From: Nitrospira sp.
GTDB taxonomy: Bacteria; Nitrospirota; Nitrospiria; Nitrospirales; Nitrospiraceae
Length of the DNA stretch: 64,000 nt
Assembly: GCA_024998595.1 (NCBI GenBank)
Contig: JACOEK010000001.1
Location: 1 to 64,000 of the forward strand
Direction of reading: 5' to 3'
Of the stretch, positions 1 through 8,739 are shown piece after piece; within the stretch, counting starts at the first letter, position 1, and each line of letters starts with the position of its first letter. Both the position numbers and the translations under genes were made by a program. The notes beneath the pieces are model-generated. The model saw only the letters and a program-made list of their open reading frames with translations. It ran no database searches and was not told the DNA's origin.

Positions 1-60
1 TTTATTTTAAGTTCCCATAATTATTCTTGGTTCCCTTAATTGTTTGTTTAAAACATCCGG

Positions 61-732
61 TTACGGTCGGGGCTCCAATTCAATGAGCCCTTTTCGAATC
101 GCCAAAATCGCGGCTTGGGTGCGGTCATACACCTGAAGCTTATGAAAGATATTGCGGACGTGGTTCTTCACGGTCTTTTCGCTGAGGTCCAGGCTGTTGG
201 CAATTTCCTTATTGGTTTTTCCATCGGCGACTAAGCGCAGGACGGTGATTTCCCGTTCGGTCAGGTCATGTTCAACCCAAGCCGGCTTTTTACCCTTTTT
301 CTGCGACATGAGAGAGAACTCGGCGAGAATCTTGCTGGCGACCGAAGGATGAATGAGTGATTCCCCTCGATAAATGGCCCGGATCGCCGCCACGATCTGG
401 GAAGATTCGGAGTCCTTGAGCAGATATCCCGTCGCCCCGGCCCGCACGAGATCGAAGATATATTGCTGCTCTTCGTACATGGTCAGTGCGACGATTCCCA
501 TGTGAGGAAATTCTCGCTTGATTTGCCGCGTGGCTTCAATACCGCCCATGCGCGGCATGCTGACATCCATGAGGATCACATCCGGCATGAGGGTCTTGGT
601 TTTTTCCACGGCTTCCGCGCCATCTTGGGCTTCGCCGACGACGTTGATATCTTCCTTGGTCTTCAGGATGGCCGCCAGGCCTTCACGAACTACGCGGTGG
701 TCATCAGCGATCAGGACCTTAATTTTTTCCAT
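61..732 (-). CDS. NarL/LuxR-family response regulator
   Basis: The 223-residue protein has a receiver domain (about residues 4-120) with the acidic pair D10/D11, phospho-acceptor D56 in the ILMDVSMP context, and a KD pair near residue 106. A LuxR/GerE helix-turn-helix follows at about 157-201 (LTEREITVLRLVADGKTNKE). It should be a DNA-binding transcription factor activated by phosphorylation. The start is supported by an AAGGAG 11 bases upstream. It overlaps the 3' end of the sensor kinase gene 719-1840 by 14 bases, so the two are translated from one transcript and form a cognate pair. The target genes are not visible from the locus itself; a DevR-like box lies upstream of nuoA (46147-46162), but any link between them is speculation. 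Confidence 0.93.
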   Translation of the reverse strand: MEKIKVLIADDHRVVREGLAAILKTKEDINVVGEAQDGAEAVEKTKTLMPDVILMDVSMPRMGGIEATRQIKREFPHMGIVALTMYEEQQYIFDLVRAGATGYLLKDSESSQIVAAIRAIYRGESLIHPSVASKILAEFSLMSQKKGKKPAWVEHDLTEREITVLRLVADGKTNKEIANSLDLSEKTVKNHVRNIFHKLQVYDRTQAAILAIRKGLIELEPRP

Positions 733-1840
733 GACGAATCGTCTCCTTGTCGGCTAGCGGGATGCGTAACACAATGCGCGTGCCGCGTCCCTTCTTCGAA
801 TCGATCGTGGCTTCTCCGCCCACCAGTCGTGCTCGTTCTAAGATGCCACGAATGCCGAAGTGATCCCACTTTTCAGGATCGCGGAGCACAGCGTCCATGT
901 CGAACCCGATTCCGTTGTCGGAAATGGTCACTTGCAACAAGTCCAGCCGGATGTCGAGTTGAACCGACACCCGGCCTGCCTTGGCATGCTTCTGCACGTT
1001 GCTCAGTGCTTCCTGGACGATCCGGAATAAAAAGATCTTCGTGCGCGGGAAAAGGATCGTCTCATCTCCGGTCACGGAAAAGGCCGTCTTGATATGGTAC
1101 TGCGTTTCGTACGACTTGAGATAATTCGTCAGCGCCGGAATGAGCTCCATCTTGTCGTAATGGAGCGGGCGGAGATTGAAGATAACCTGCCGGGCTTCTT
1201 GAATGGCCAGCTTGAGTTGAGCTTTGGACTCCCTGATTGTGGCCAGGCTGGCTTGAGGATTCTTGCGCAGCAGTTCTTGCGAGAGTTCCAGTTTGAAATT
1301 GACCCCGGCGAGGCTCTGCACCAGGCCGTCGTGAATTTCGCAGGCGATGCGTGTTCGCTCTTCCGTCACGGCCGCGCCGGTCTCCTTGACGTACAACCGG
1401 TACAAAGACTGGTACTTGTTCAACGCCTTCTCGATGTCGGCTGTGGCGCGGATGCGGGCTTCGATCAGCTGCCACATGAATTTGGCGCTGGCTCCCCCGA
1501 TCACCGAAACACCCATGCGGCGTATGTCTTGTAGATATTCACCGACCTCAGGGTTGCCCGACACATCAATAACCAGATCGACCGGCCCGATTTTGAGCAG
1601 TTGCCGGTAATTGCGGGTGACGCGAATATGCAGACGCCTGGCGAGCCCGAGGCCCGGCGCTTCAGGACTGATATCGGCGACGCCGACGATTCGCACCAGC
1701 GGGTCGTTGGCGAAAATCTCCATCAAGGCTGTGCCCCCGCGGCCCGCCCCGATGATGACGACATGCGTGGCCCCCGGCGATCGCCGTTTGGTGGGGCGGA
1801 GGGTCGTGCGTCGTTCCTGTGATGTTTTGCGTGTTGCCAT
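719..1840 (-). CDS. Sensor histidine kinase (HisKA_3) with Rossmann-like N-terminal domain
   Basis: The 373-residue protein has no predicted membrane segments. Residues about 24-120 look like an NAD(P)- or CoA-binding Rossmann domain: the glycine-rich loop IGAGRGG follows a beta strand and a GVADISPEAPG acidic-strand motif comes later. The C-terminal half is a NarX/DevS-type kinase: H-box in ERTRIACEIHDGLVQ (HisKA_3 histidine), N-box EALSNVQKHA, and DNGIGF and GIRGI nucleotide-binding motifs. It is therefore a cytoplasmic kinase that may read a nucleotide cofactor or metabolite instead of an external signal. The gene overlaps the response regulator downstream by 14 bases. The kinase assignment is firm; the ligand of the N-terminal domain is inferred from the loop motif alone. 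Confidence 0.9.
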   Translation of the reverse strand: MATRKTSQERRTTLRPTKRRSPGATHVVIIGAGRGGTALMEIFANDPLVRIVGVADISPEAPGLGLARRLHIRVTRNYRQLLKIGPVDLVIDVSGNPEVGEYLQDIRRMGVSVIGGASAKFMWQLIEARIRATADIEKALNKYQSLYRLYVKETGAAVTEERTRIACEIHDGLVQSLAGVNFKLELSQELLRKNPQASLATIRESKAQLKLAIQEARQVIFNLRPLHYDKMELIPALTNYLKSYETQYHIKTAFSVTGDETILFPRTKIFLFRIVQEALSNVQKHAKAGRVSVQLDIRLDLLQVTISDNGIGFDMDAVLRDPEKWDHFGIRGILERARLVGGEATIDSKKGRGTRIVLRIPLADKETIRHGKN

Positions 1841-1945
1841 GAAAGTCAGACATGCCGAAGAACGGCGGCTCTCCTCTGTTGGCGCCCATCCCCGGGCTTC
1901 TACACAGCACTCTCTGATCCGGAACAGCGAGGAGAAGGGGAGGGT

Positions 1946-2410
1946 CTAACGCTCCCGGCGCTGCTGGGCCAGGGATTTGATTTCTTCCATGAACTGATCG
2001 ATGTCTTTAAACTCTCGGTATACGGAGGCGAATCGAACGTAGGCCACCTGATCGAGTTGGGAAAGTTCTTTCATGACTTCTTCACCGACGGCGGTGCTGA
2101 CGATTTCCGTCTCCCCCATATCCTGGATGCGTTTTTCGATGCGGTCGGTGACGGTTTCGATGGTTGCGGTGCTGATCGGTCGCTTTTCACAGGCCTTTTT
2201 GAGCCCGGACACGATCTTGCTTCGATCGAACGGTTCGCGGCGCCCATCTTTTTTAACGACGGCGGGCATGGTTTCTTCGACACGTTCGTAGGTAGTGTAC
2301 CGGCGCTTGCACGAGAGGCATTCACGCCGCCGGCGGATGACCTCGCCTTCTTTGGCCATCCGCGAATCGACGACTTTGTCCTCGACATCGTCGCAGAAAG
2401 GACACTTCAC
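1946..2410 (-). CDS. nrdR: Transcriptional repressor NrdR
   Basis: The protein has 154 residues, the usual NrdR length. It opens with a zinc ribbon (C3, C6, C31, C34; MKCPFC and CLSC) and continues with an ATP-cone domain at about residues 49-139 ([16 protein letters not shown]). NrdR senses ATP/dATP and represses ribonucleotide reductase genes by binding NrdR boxes. No ribonucleotide reductase gene is in this window, so its targets lie elsewhere. The gene is 15 bases downstream of glyA on the same strand and is probably co-transcribed with it, linking deoxynucleotide control to one-carbon supply. Confidence 0.97.
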   Translation of the reverse strand: MKCPFCDDVEDKVVDSRMAKEGEVIRRRRECLSCKRRYTTYERVEETMPAVVKKDGRREPFDRSKIVSGLKKACEKRPISTATIETVTDRIEKRIQDMGETEIVSTAVGEEVMKELSQLDQVAYVRFASVYREFKDIDQFMEEIKSLAQQRRER

Positions 2411-2425
2411 GGGCGGCCGTCCTGC

Positions 2426-3703
2426 CTAAGCGGGAGACGAATCGTAGGCATGAAAGATGGGGAAACGGTTGCACAATGTTTTGGCCTGCGCCCGTACCTC
2501 GGCCTGCACCTGGCTGTCCTGAGGATGCTGCAACACGCGATCGATGAGCGCCACGATTTCCCGCATCTCCGCCTCGCGCATCCCGCGCGTGGAGACAATG
2601 GGGCTGCCGATCCGAATGCCGCTGGCCACAGCCGGGGGCTTTTCGTCGTAGGGGATGGCGTTTTTGTTGACGATGATCCCGGCGGCATCCAGGGCGGCGT
2701 CGGCTTCTTTACCCGTAATGCCCTTGCTGGTCAGGTTCACCAACATCAAATGCGTATCAGTCCCTCCTGACACGATTTTGTAGCCGCGGTCGACCAGCCC
2801 TTGCGCCAGCGTGCGGGCATTCGCCAGTACTTGTTGCTGGTAGCGCTTGAACGCGGGAGACATTGCTTCCTTGAACGCCACGGCTTTGGCGGCGATCACA
2901 TGCATGAGCGGGCCCCCTTGCAGGCCCGGGAAAATAATCTTGTCGACGGCCTTCGCATGTTCGGCTTTGCACATGGTCACGCCGCCGCGAGGGCCACGCA
3001 GCGTCTTATGGGTCGTGGTCGTCACAAAGTCCGCGTAGGGAACAGGATTAGGATGCAACCCGGCCGCGATCAATCCGGCGATGTGCGCGATATCGACCAG
3101 CAGATAGGCGCCTACCGACTTGGCGATGTCCTGAAACTTGGCAAAGTCGAGGGTGCGGGCGTACGCGCTGGCACCGACCACCAACATGCGCGGACGGCAT
3201 TCCTCGGCGATCTTGCGGACCGCCGCGTAGTCGATCGTTTCAGTCTGGCGATCGACGCCATACGAAAAGGCGCGGAAAATGATGCCGGAGAAGTTCACCT
3301 TGCTGCCGTGCGTGAGGTGTCCACCCTGGGCGAGATCCAGCCCAAGGATCGTATCGCCTGGCTTGAGCACCGCGAGATACGCCGCCATGTTGGCCTGCGA
3401 TCCCGAGTGCGGCTGCACGTTGACATGTTCGGCTCCGAAAATTTGTTTGGCGCGTTCGATCGCGAGGCTTTCGACCGTATCGACGTGCTGGCACCCGCCA
3501 TAGTAGCGTTTGCCGGGGTATCCTTCGGCGTACTTATTGGTCATCACGCTGCCCTGGGCGGCCAGGACGGCGGGACTGGCAAAATTCTCCGACGCGATCA
3601 GCAGCAACTTGTCGCGCTGCCGCTGCTCTTCGGCGACGATGGCGTCGTACGTTTCCGGGTCGGTCGATTTCAACGCATCCAACGAACCGATCAAATCCTG
3701 CAT
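2426..3703 (-). CDS. glyA: Serine hydroxymethyltransferase
   Basis: The 425-residue cytosolic PLP enzyme interconverts serine plus tetrahydrofolate with glycine plus 5,10-methylene-tetrahydrofolate, feeding thymidylate, purine and methionine synthesis. The PLP-binding lysine is K233 in [14 protein letters not shown], and the substrate-site motif YPGKRYYGG lies near residue 62. Length and motifs match the bacterial family from end to end, with no sign of truncation. It sits between rplI upstream and nrdR downstream on the minus strand, a common bacterial arrangement (glyA-nrdR). Confidence 0.98.
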   Translation of the reverse strand: MQDLIGSLDALKSTDPETYDAIVAEEQRQRDKLLLIASENFASPAVLAAQGSVMTNKYAEGYPGKRYYGGCQHVDTVESLAIERAKQIFGAEHVNVQPHSGSQANMAAYLAVLKPGDTILGLDLAQGGHLTHGSKVNFSGIIFRAFSYGVDRQTETIDYAAVRKIAEECRPRMLVVGASAYARTLDFAKFQDIAKSVGAYLLVDIAHIAGLIAAGLHPNPVPYADFVTTTTHKTLRGPRGGVTMCKAEHAKAVDKIIFPGLQGGPLMHVIAAKAVAFKEAMSPAFKRYQQQVLANARTLAQGLVDRGYKIVSGGTDTHLMLVNLTSKGITGKEADAALDAAGIIVNKNAIPYDEKPPAVASGIRIGSPIVSTRGMREAEMREIVALIDRVLQHPQDSQVQAEVRAQAKTLCNRFPIFHAYDSSPA

Positions 3704-3758
3704 GCTTCCTCCGGGCGTGGCGTCTGACTTCAGCGGCGACCACGCGTGATCGCGCGAG

Positions 3759-4244
3759 CTAGGCCGTGGGAGCGGCTTCTTCGGCGGCTTCCGTCTCTTC
3801 TTGTTTCTTGATCACGTGCACCGCAATCGTGGCGGTCACTTCGCGCGGCAGCTTGATGGCAATCGCGAAGGTTCCCAATTCCTTGATCGGCTGGGCCAGT
3901 TGGATCTTGCGACGATCCACGGTGAATCCCTGCTCGGCCAGACCTTCCGCGATATCCTTGGCGGTCACAGACCCGAACATCTTGTCGTCCTTGCCGACTT
4001 GCGCTGCAATCGTCAGGGACACGGTTGAGATCTTCTTGCCATGCGCTTCGATGTCCTGCTTTTCCTTCTTCGCTTTTTCAGCGGCGGCGCGCTTGGCATG
4101 TTCGAATTCTTTGATATTCCGACTGTTCGCCTCAACGGCCTTCTTGCGAGGCAACAGATAGTTCCTGGCAAACCCGCTGGAGACGTCTAAGAGGTCGCCG
4201 AGGTCGCCCACGCCCTCGAGTGTTTCTTGGAGAATCACCTTCAT
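3759..4244 (-). CDS. rplI: 50S ribosomal protein L9
   Basis: The 161-residue protein begins [17 protein letters not shown] and carries the L9 N-terminal signature [14 protein letters not shown], then the long connecting helix (about residues 40-75) and the C-terminal rRNA-binding domain. The reading frame is open a further 39 codons upstream, but the ATG at 4244 is chosen because an AAGGAGT ribosome-binding site lies just ahead of it and homologues start here. L9 binds 23S rRNA near the L1 stalk and helps maintain reading frame. The C-terminal tail is glutamate- and alanine-rich, a slight extension over the typical ~150 residues. Confidence 0.97.
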   Translation of the reverse strand: MKVILQETLEGVGDLGDLLDVSSGFARNYLLPRKKAVEANSRNIKEFEHAKRAAAEKAKKEKQDIEAHGKKISTVSLTIAAQVGKDDKMFGSVTAKDIAEGLAEQGFTVDRRKIQLAQPIKELGTFAIAIKLPREVTATIAVHVIKKQEETEAAEEAAPTA

Positions 4245-4531
4245 ACTGCAACTCCTTCTGTTGGAAAGGGAAAAAGCATACTGGCGGGCTGTGCAAAAGT
4301 CAATTGATCCGGAGCCGCCGCGAGGGTTTTCTTCGCGGCCCTGGAACGGGGAGGCGTGCATCCGCTCGCGGTGGATATTCGCTGTGTGACCGTGTTTTGA
4401 TGGTGCCTGGCAACCAGAATTTCTGCAGGCGGCTGGACAGGGTCTTTCCCAACTCTTTAAGATACGCTCCCTATTTGACGGCCCACCGGGTCACGGATGC
4501 GCCCCAACGCAATGCAGGAGCAAGATCCCTT

Positions 4532-6007
4532 ATGACCGCCATGCCCGGCACGTTGCCGGATCTTCTCGATCACCTGGCTGGAACACTCGAACGTGACGCT
4601 GCACAGAGTGCGAACCAGGGGCGGGATCAGACCGTCGAGCTCGTTCGTGGACGGTTGCTCCAGACAATCGGGAACCTGCATCTCTACGAGTTCTTCCTTC
4701 CGCCTGAGGTGCGGGTCGGTGCGGATCTCTCAGCGACCCTGTTACTGGGCGAGGAGACTGAACCGACGGAAGGCATCGTGTTGTTCCAAGAGGGGGAGCG
4801 TCTGGTGCTCCAGGTGTTTGATGCGATCGGCGAAGTGGTCCCACACGCCACGCTGGTGCCGGACTTCGGCGGATTGGCTCTGACGACCAGTCATCGATTG
4901 GCCGAAATGAGTAAGGCGGGGACCTCGTATACGCTGGGTCCGGCGGAACGTCTTCTCCCCATCCTTGAAGCAGGACAATCCGGAGACCGCGCCGCGCTGG
5001 CGGCCGTGACCCCGACCTCGGTGTTGACCCCCCTCTGGCAGGAAGATGCGACTGCGCGCCGGCAAAAGGTTGCGACGCTCGTCGTTGAGTTGATTCGAGC
5101 CAACAAACGTATTCTCCTCGTCACCCCTGATCACCAGAGCGCCGATGTGATTACCCTGGTCGCCGCACGGGCCATGAAGGCAGCCGGGCTGACGTTCAAG
5201 AGTTGGCTGAGCCGGTACGAAGTGGCGACGAGCAAGGAAAGCGGAGGCATTCCCCTCCCGGATTTGGGATTTGAGGCGCAGATGCATCAGTTCTATGCCA
5301 AGTCCCGGTCCGACAAGGCGGCGCTCCGCAAGAAGTACGATCGGTTTCGCGAGCTCACGCCGATCCTCGCCTACAAGGCCCAAAAGCAAAAAGATTTAGA
5401 CGAAGTGCGCCTCCTGGAATGGCGCCTGGTGACGCAATTGACCGACTATCAGGCGAAGATCAAGGACATTGACGCCACGCTGGCGCAGTATGAACAGCTG
5501 CCGATTTGGAAACGTCTGTCCATGCAGGCGATGGGGAAAAATGTCGAATCGTTGCGCGAATACAAAGTGATTTACGAGCGCTATAGCGCCGGACTTCGCA
5601 AGGAGGTCGATATCGCCAAGCAGCGGATCGAGGAGCTGATTCCAGAGGCGACGGTCCCCAAGGAGCTCAAGCCCGAATTCGCCGAGCTGAAAGAAGATGT
5701 GATTCATTTGGGCGGCACGAAAAAAATCCGGGAGCTTCTGGCGGCGGAAGAGAATACGAACCGGCAAGCGTTCGTGCAGAACCGGCGGGTGATTGTCACG
5801 ACCGCTGCGCGAGTGGCGGCGGATCCATTGTTTCGCAAGGTGCGGTTCGATGTGCTGATTGCCGAGGAGGCTCCCCGAATCCCAAGCCCATTTCTCCTGG
5901 CTGCGGCGGGACTTGTGCGCGAACGCCTTGTGCTCAGCGGAGACCTGCGGGAAGTGATCCCGCACGGCGCGTGGAATTTCGAGAAGGGCCTGTCCCCGGC
6001 CGAGTGA
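4532..6007 (+). CDS. Degenerate SF1 (Upf1/SMUBP2-like) helicase-related protein
   Basis: The 491-residue protein was read from the ATG at 4532, which has AGGAG 11 bases upstream; the frame is open further 5' but without good starts. It resembles the first RecA-like half of superfamily-1B helicases. Residues 194-205 (ILLVTPDHQSAD) match motif Ia, 439-447 (FDVLIAEEA) occupy the DEAx Walker B position and 466-477 (LVLSGDLREVIP) match motif III. Residues about 260-370 are strongly charged and helical, like the 1B stalk insertion. There is no GxxGxGKT Walker A: the expected place near 165-180 reads PLWQEDATARRQKV. The second RecA domain is also absent. It is thus unlikely to hydrolyse ATP and may be a nucleic-acid-binding or structural derivative. 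The function is unknown. Confidence 0.7.
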   Translation: MTAMPGTLPDLLDHLAGTLERDAAQSANQGRDQTVELVRGRLLQTIGNLHLYEFFLPPEVRVGADLSATLLLGEETEPTEGIVLFQEGERLVLQVFDAIGEVVPHATLVPDFGGLALTTSHRLAEMSKAGTSYTLGPAERLLPILEAGQSGDRAALAAVTPTSVLTPLWQEDATARRQKVATLVVELIRANKRILLVTPDHQSADVITLVAARAMKAAGLTFKSWLSRYEVATSKESGGIPLPDLGFEAQMHQFYAKSRSDKAALRKKYDRFRELTPILAYKAQKQKDLDEVRLLEWRLVTQLTDYQAKIKDIDATLAQYEQLPIWKRLSMQAMGKNVESLREYKVIYERYSAGLRKEVDIAKQRIEELIPEATVPKELKPEFAELKEDVIHLGGTKKIRELLAAEENTNRQAFVQNRRVIVTTAARVAADPLFRKVRFDVLIAEEAPRIPSPFLLAAAGLVRERLVLSGDLREVIPHGAWNFEKGLSPAE

Positions 6008-6051
6008 CTATCCCGGGGCCGGTCCTCGTGCAGATTTTCCGCCGGCTCACC

Positions 6052-6080
6052 TTGACGGGTTAGGACCGATCAGCGATAAT
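6052..6080 (+). promoter_or_regulatory. Sigma-70-type promoter of tRNA-Leu(CAG)
   Basis: TTGACG (6052-6057) and GATAAT (6075-6080) are separated by exactly 17 bases and end 17 bases before the mature tRNA 5' end. Both hexamers match the consensus at five of six positions. Confidence 0.72.
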
Positions 6081-6097
6081 CCCCCTCTACTTCTCAG

Positions 6098-6184
6098 GCC
6101 GAAGTGGCGGAACTGGCAGACGCACTGGTTTCAGGTACCAGCGCCCGTAAGGGTATCCGGGTTCAACTCCCGGCTTCGGCACCA
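6098..6184 (+). tRNA. tRNA-Leu, anticodon CAG
   Basis: The 87-base class II tRNA has the 7-bp acceptor stem GCCGAAG/CTTCGGC, discriminator A and an encoded CCA end (6182-6184). The anticodon stem CTGGT/ACCAG encloses the loop TTCAGGT, giving CAG (6132-6134), which reads CUG leucine codons. A long variable arm and the GGTTCAA T-loop are present. Confidence 0.97.
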
Positions 6185-6685
6185 TCCTTTTGATCTCTGT
6201 TCTTTTCGCGCCCTTACCTCTGTCATTCTTGTTTCATGCTAACGTTTTGCTACCGATGGCGGATCCAGCAGTGTGGACAGGCCGCCGTGCTTTCGCAAGT
6301 TGAATTCTTCTCTCGTCCGGATCTCCCCGAACTCAATAAGAGGTTGACGCGCAAGGGGGCAACGCATTTTGCCCAGATTTATTGCCTATTCATCAGGTCT
6401 GGACCTGAAGGCAATTAAGGACCCGCCTCAGCATCCCTGGGAGGTGTTACACCCTTATCGTGATCTCATGCCGTATCCGTAAGCGCATGAGGCCACAGGG
6501 CTGCTGTTTTTTGAGCCGCCGGGGGTTTCCCTAGATGTGAGAACGAAGGCAATCCGCTAAGCATGGGAAACGGCCGCCGTTCGCACGATCATAGCGTCTT
6601 GTTGGTGGTGGCGACCCGCATCCGTGCCTTCCTGTAAGTCGGCCATATGGCAGTACTCTCAACTCATCTGACCAAGGAGCCAACC
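6185..6685. other. Intergenic region, possibly containing gene debris
   Basis: No convincing gene was found in these 500 bases. From about 6380 to 6560 the plus strand reads as protein-like sequence (GLDLKAIKDPPQHPWEVLHP...) interrupted by two in-frame stops. This could be the remains of a coding sequence, but no family is recognised. An AAGGAG at 6674-6679 belongs to the next gene. Confidence 0.35.
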
Positions 6686-7273
6686 ATGCAATTCATGTGG
6701 ACGATTCTCGGTATTTCAGGACTGCTGTTGTCGACGTCCATGGCGATGGCTGACGAACAAAAATCAGACATGAACATGATGATGGAGAAGTTTGAGAAAG
6801 CGGGGGCACCTGGGGAGCAGCATAAGCACATGGCGAAGTTGGAAGGTAAATGGGACACGAAGACCAAGTCGTGGATCGAGCCGGATAAGCCCCCCATGGA
6901 GACCACCGGGAGTTGTGAGTATCACATGTTCATGGATGGACGTTTCCTGAAGCAGCAATGTAAGGGCGAAATGATGGGTAAGCAATTTGAGGGTATGGGT
7001 ATTACGGGCTACGACAACACGTCCAAGAAATACACGAGCACCTGGGTGGATAACATGGCCACGACGCTCCATGTCATGGAGGGGACCGCAGGGGATGCAA
7101 ACACTATCACGCAGCAAGGCGAGTATACGTGTCCCATGCGAGGTCATATGAAGCTGCGCTCGGTTCTGAAGATCATTGATGACAACACGCATATTTTTGA
7201 AATGTACGGCACGGGTGAGAAAGGTAGCCAGGAAGCCAAGATGATGGAAATCACCTATTCACGGAAGTCATAA
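6686..7273 (+). CDS. Exported DUF1579 family protein
   Basis: The 195-residue protein begins at the ATG at 6686, preceded by AAGGAG at 6674-6679. A signal peptide ends around ALA-type residues ATSMAMADEQ (about residues 1-23), so the protein is periplasmic. The remainder matches DUF1579: LEGKWDTKTKSW, then TGSCEYHMFMDGRFLKQQ, GMGITGYDNTSKKYTSTW and a final MMEITYSRK strand. The family is predicted to form a lipocalin-like beta barrel; no enzymatic role is established. The segment before the domain is rich in methionine (DMNMMMEKFEK), which may reflect metal binding, although this is inference. It is the first gene of a run of small plus-strand genes. Confidence 0.85.
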   Translation: MQFMWTILGISGLLLSTSMAMADEQKSDMNMMMEKFEKAGAPGEQHKHMAKLEGKWDTKTKSWIEPDKPPMETTGSCEYHMFMDGRFLKQQCKGEMMGKQFEGMGITGYDNTSKKYTSTWVDNMATTLHVMEGTAGDANTITQQGEYTCPMRGHMKLRSVLKIIDDNTHIFEMYGTGEKGSQEAKMMEITYSRKS

Positions 7274-7326
7274 ACACTGATCTTTGATAGGGGGCATGAT
7301 CTCAAGATACGGGCAGAGAGGGCATC

Positions 7327-7560
7327 ATGAAAAAGAAAGTGCGTGAACGCTTAGCACGCATTGAAGACGCGCTCCAGGTGTTGATTGCAGAAGTGGCAAA
7401 ATTACAGCCGTCATCGCATCGGCATCCGGATGGGACTTCCAACCGAGGGAAACAGTCTGCTTCCAAAGCACTCGTGAATGCATCTTCAAAAACCTCGCGC
7501 ACACGATCTCGTGGGAGGCTACAGGGCACCGTTGCTCGAGAGCGGAACGATGAGCAGTAA
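7327..7560 (+). CDS. Small basic helical protein, paralogue of the next gene
   Basis: The 77-residue protein has an N-terminal amphipathic helix (RERLARIEDALQVLIAEVAK) and a basic, serine-rich, probably disordered tail. The helix pattern LxRIExxLxxLxxEVxxL recurs in the following gene, suggesting a local duplication. Its stop codon lies inside the first codons of the next gene (11-base overlap), so translation is probably coupled. No family is recognised; the leucine-zipper-like helix may mediate self- or cross-association. Confidence 0.6.
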   Translation: MKKKVRERLARIEDALQVLIAEVAKLQPSSHRHPDGTSNRGKQSASKALVNASSKTSRTRSRGRLQGTVARERNDEQ

Positions 7561-7753
7561 GACCGACTATCACCTGTCTCGAATCGAAGCATTGCTCCGA
7601 GCTCTCTCGAAAGAGGTGTGGACTCTGCGGGTGGCTCGAACGCGACTGGCGAACGGAGAGGAGACGGACGCGCACCTCAACGATGAGGACGCCATTACGA
7701 ATCGGCGAGCCTTATTAAAGGCCGTGAAGAAAGCCAGTCACATGCGGTCATGA
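7550..7753 (+). CDS. Small helical protein, paralogue of the preceding gene
   Basis: The 67-residue protein starts at the ATG at 7550, within the end of the preceding gene. Residues about 6-28 (YHLSRIEALLRALSKEVWTL) repeat the helix pattern seen in 7327-7560. The C-terminus is charged (TNRRALLKAVKKASH). The coupled arrangement suggests that the two products form a heteromer. The function is unknown. Confidence 0.55.
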   Translation: MSSKTDYHLSRIEALLRALSKEVWTLRVARTRLANGEETDAHLNDEDAITNRRALLKAVKKASHMRS

Positions 7754-7785
7754 CCACAGCGGCATCATTTGCCAAGGAGGCACGC

Positions 7786-8004
7786 ATGTATTTTATGTGG
7801 GCAGCGATCTTCTTTCTGATTGCGATCGTGGCCGGGGCATTCGGCTTCACAAACATCGCGGCCGATGCCTCGGAAATCGGGAGAATCCTCTTTTATCTCT
7901 CTCTGACCGTCTTCCTGCTGATCCTTCTGTCGGGATTGTTTATCTTCAACAAGGTGAAGAGGGTCCTTCCCAAGTTCGACCCCAACAATTCGAAAACCAC
8001 ATAA
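7786..8004 (+). CDS. DUF1328 family small membrane protein
   Basis: The 72-residue protein starts at the ATG at 7786, with AAGGAGG six bases ahead. Two hydrophobic segments (about residues 1-20 and 32-54) flank the DUF1328 signature GAFGFTNIAADASEIGRILF. Members (YtjA-like) are small inner-membrane proteins found in stress-related gene sets; their function is not established. It is close behind the helical pair at 7327-7753. Confidence 0.85.
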   Translation: MYFMWAAIFFLIAIVAGAFGFTNIAADASEIGRILFYLSLTVFLLILLSGLFIFNKVKRVLPKFDPNNSKTT

Positions 8005-8054
8005 CATGGACACGGCTAATAGGTAGCAGGCTAGCGTCGGTGAGGAGGAACAAC

Positions 8055-8393
8055 ATGTCCACGCCCTTCAATCATTGTCCTGAACCTCTTGTCCCAATCA
8101 TACTGGACACGTTATCGGCAGAATCCATCCCGGTTCCCGACAACCCGATGCCCTCTCAAGGTATCCACCAGAAAACGCTCGACGTGAACGGAAGCGATTT
8201 TGACGAATTAATGGTGCTGTACTATCACGCGTTCGGCAGCTCATTCTCCTGCGTGGATCGGGAGCATGGAGTGACACACAATGTGTCGTTTGTGGATAAG
8301 CCGTGCGTGATTACTCAGCAGCTAACCGAGTCCGCCCGGCGCTACAGGGTTGTGATTCAGCTCATGAAGCTGCCGAATCTCGGAACGAAGTGA
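8055..8393 (+). CDS. Hypothetical protein
   Basis: The 112-residue protein is preceded by GAGGAGGA. It has no signal peptide or membrane segment and no recognised domain. The central part (VNGSDFDELMVLYYHAFGS) and the C-terminus (ITQQLTESARRYRVVIQLMK) look like a small alpha/beta fold. The following S1/P1 nuclease remnant begins at the GTG directly after its stop codon. Confidence 0.5.
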   Translation: MSTPFNHCPEPLVPIILDTLSAESIPVPDNPMPSQGIHQKTLDVNGSDFDELMVLYYHAFGSSFSCVDREHGVTHNVSFVDKPCVITQQLTESARRYRVVIQLMKLPNLGTK

Positions 8394-8739
8394 GTGCCAT
8401 ATGGGCGCCGTCTCTGTCTAAGCCTGATGGTTCCGCTGATGACCGTCGTGTGTCACTGCAGTGCGTACGCTTGGGATACCACGGGACATGTGGTGGTGAC
8501 GCTCATTGCGGAGCCACGGCTCAGGACGGATGCGGCCGCGTCGGTTACTCAGTGGCACACTTCAGAGGAACAAGGACGACATGACAGAGGGAACTGTAGT
8601 GGACTGGGCCGTGCAGTCTCACGATCCCGCCTGCAGGTTCGGTTCGGGCCAGCGCCTTGACGAGAAGTATCGCAAGCAGGCTCAGCCGATTATTGAGACG
8701 CATTTGCGAGAGCAGGGTGAGGTTGGGACATTGGCTTAG
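8394..8739 (+). pseudogene. Decayed S1/P1-type nuclease gene
   Basis: The frame starting GTG 8394 encodes a signal peptide (CLSLMVPLMTVVCHCSAYA) followed immediately by WDTTGHVVVTLIAEPRL, the mature N-terminus of S1/P1 nucleases, in which the first Trp and the His bind the zinc cluster. Homology stops after about 20 residues. In another frame, 8582-8739 encodes VVDWAVQSHDPA and LDEKYRKQAQPIIETHLRE, which resemble the C-terminal WAxESxxxA motif and final helix of the same family. The middle of a normal ~270-residue enzyme, with most zinc ligands, is missing, and the two ends are out of frame. It is a remnant produced by an internal deletion plus frameshifts, and not a functional gene. Confidence 0.65.

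Noticed and set aside
6236-6418. Short plus-strand open frame (60 codons) after tRNA-Leu(CAG)
   Set aside because: No ribosome-binding site, no family features, and the sequence further downstream contains in-frame stops; treated as intergenic.
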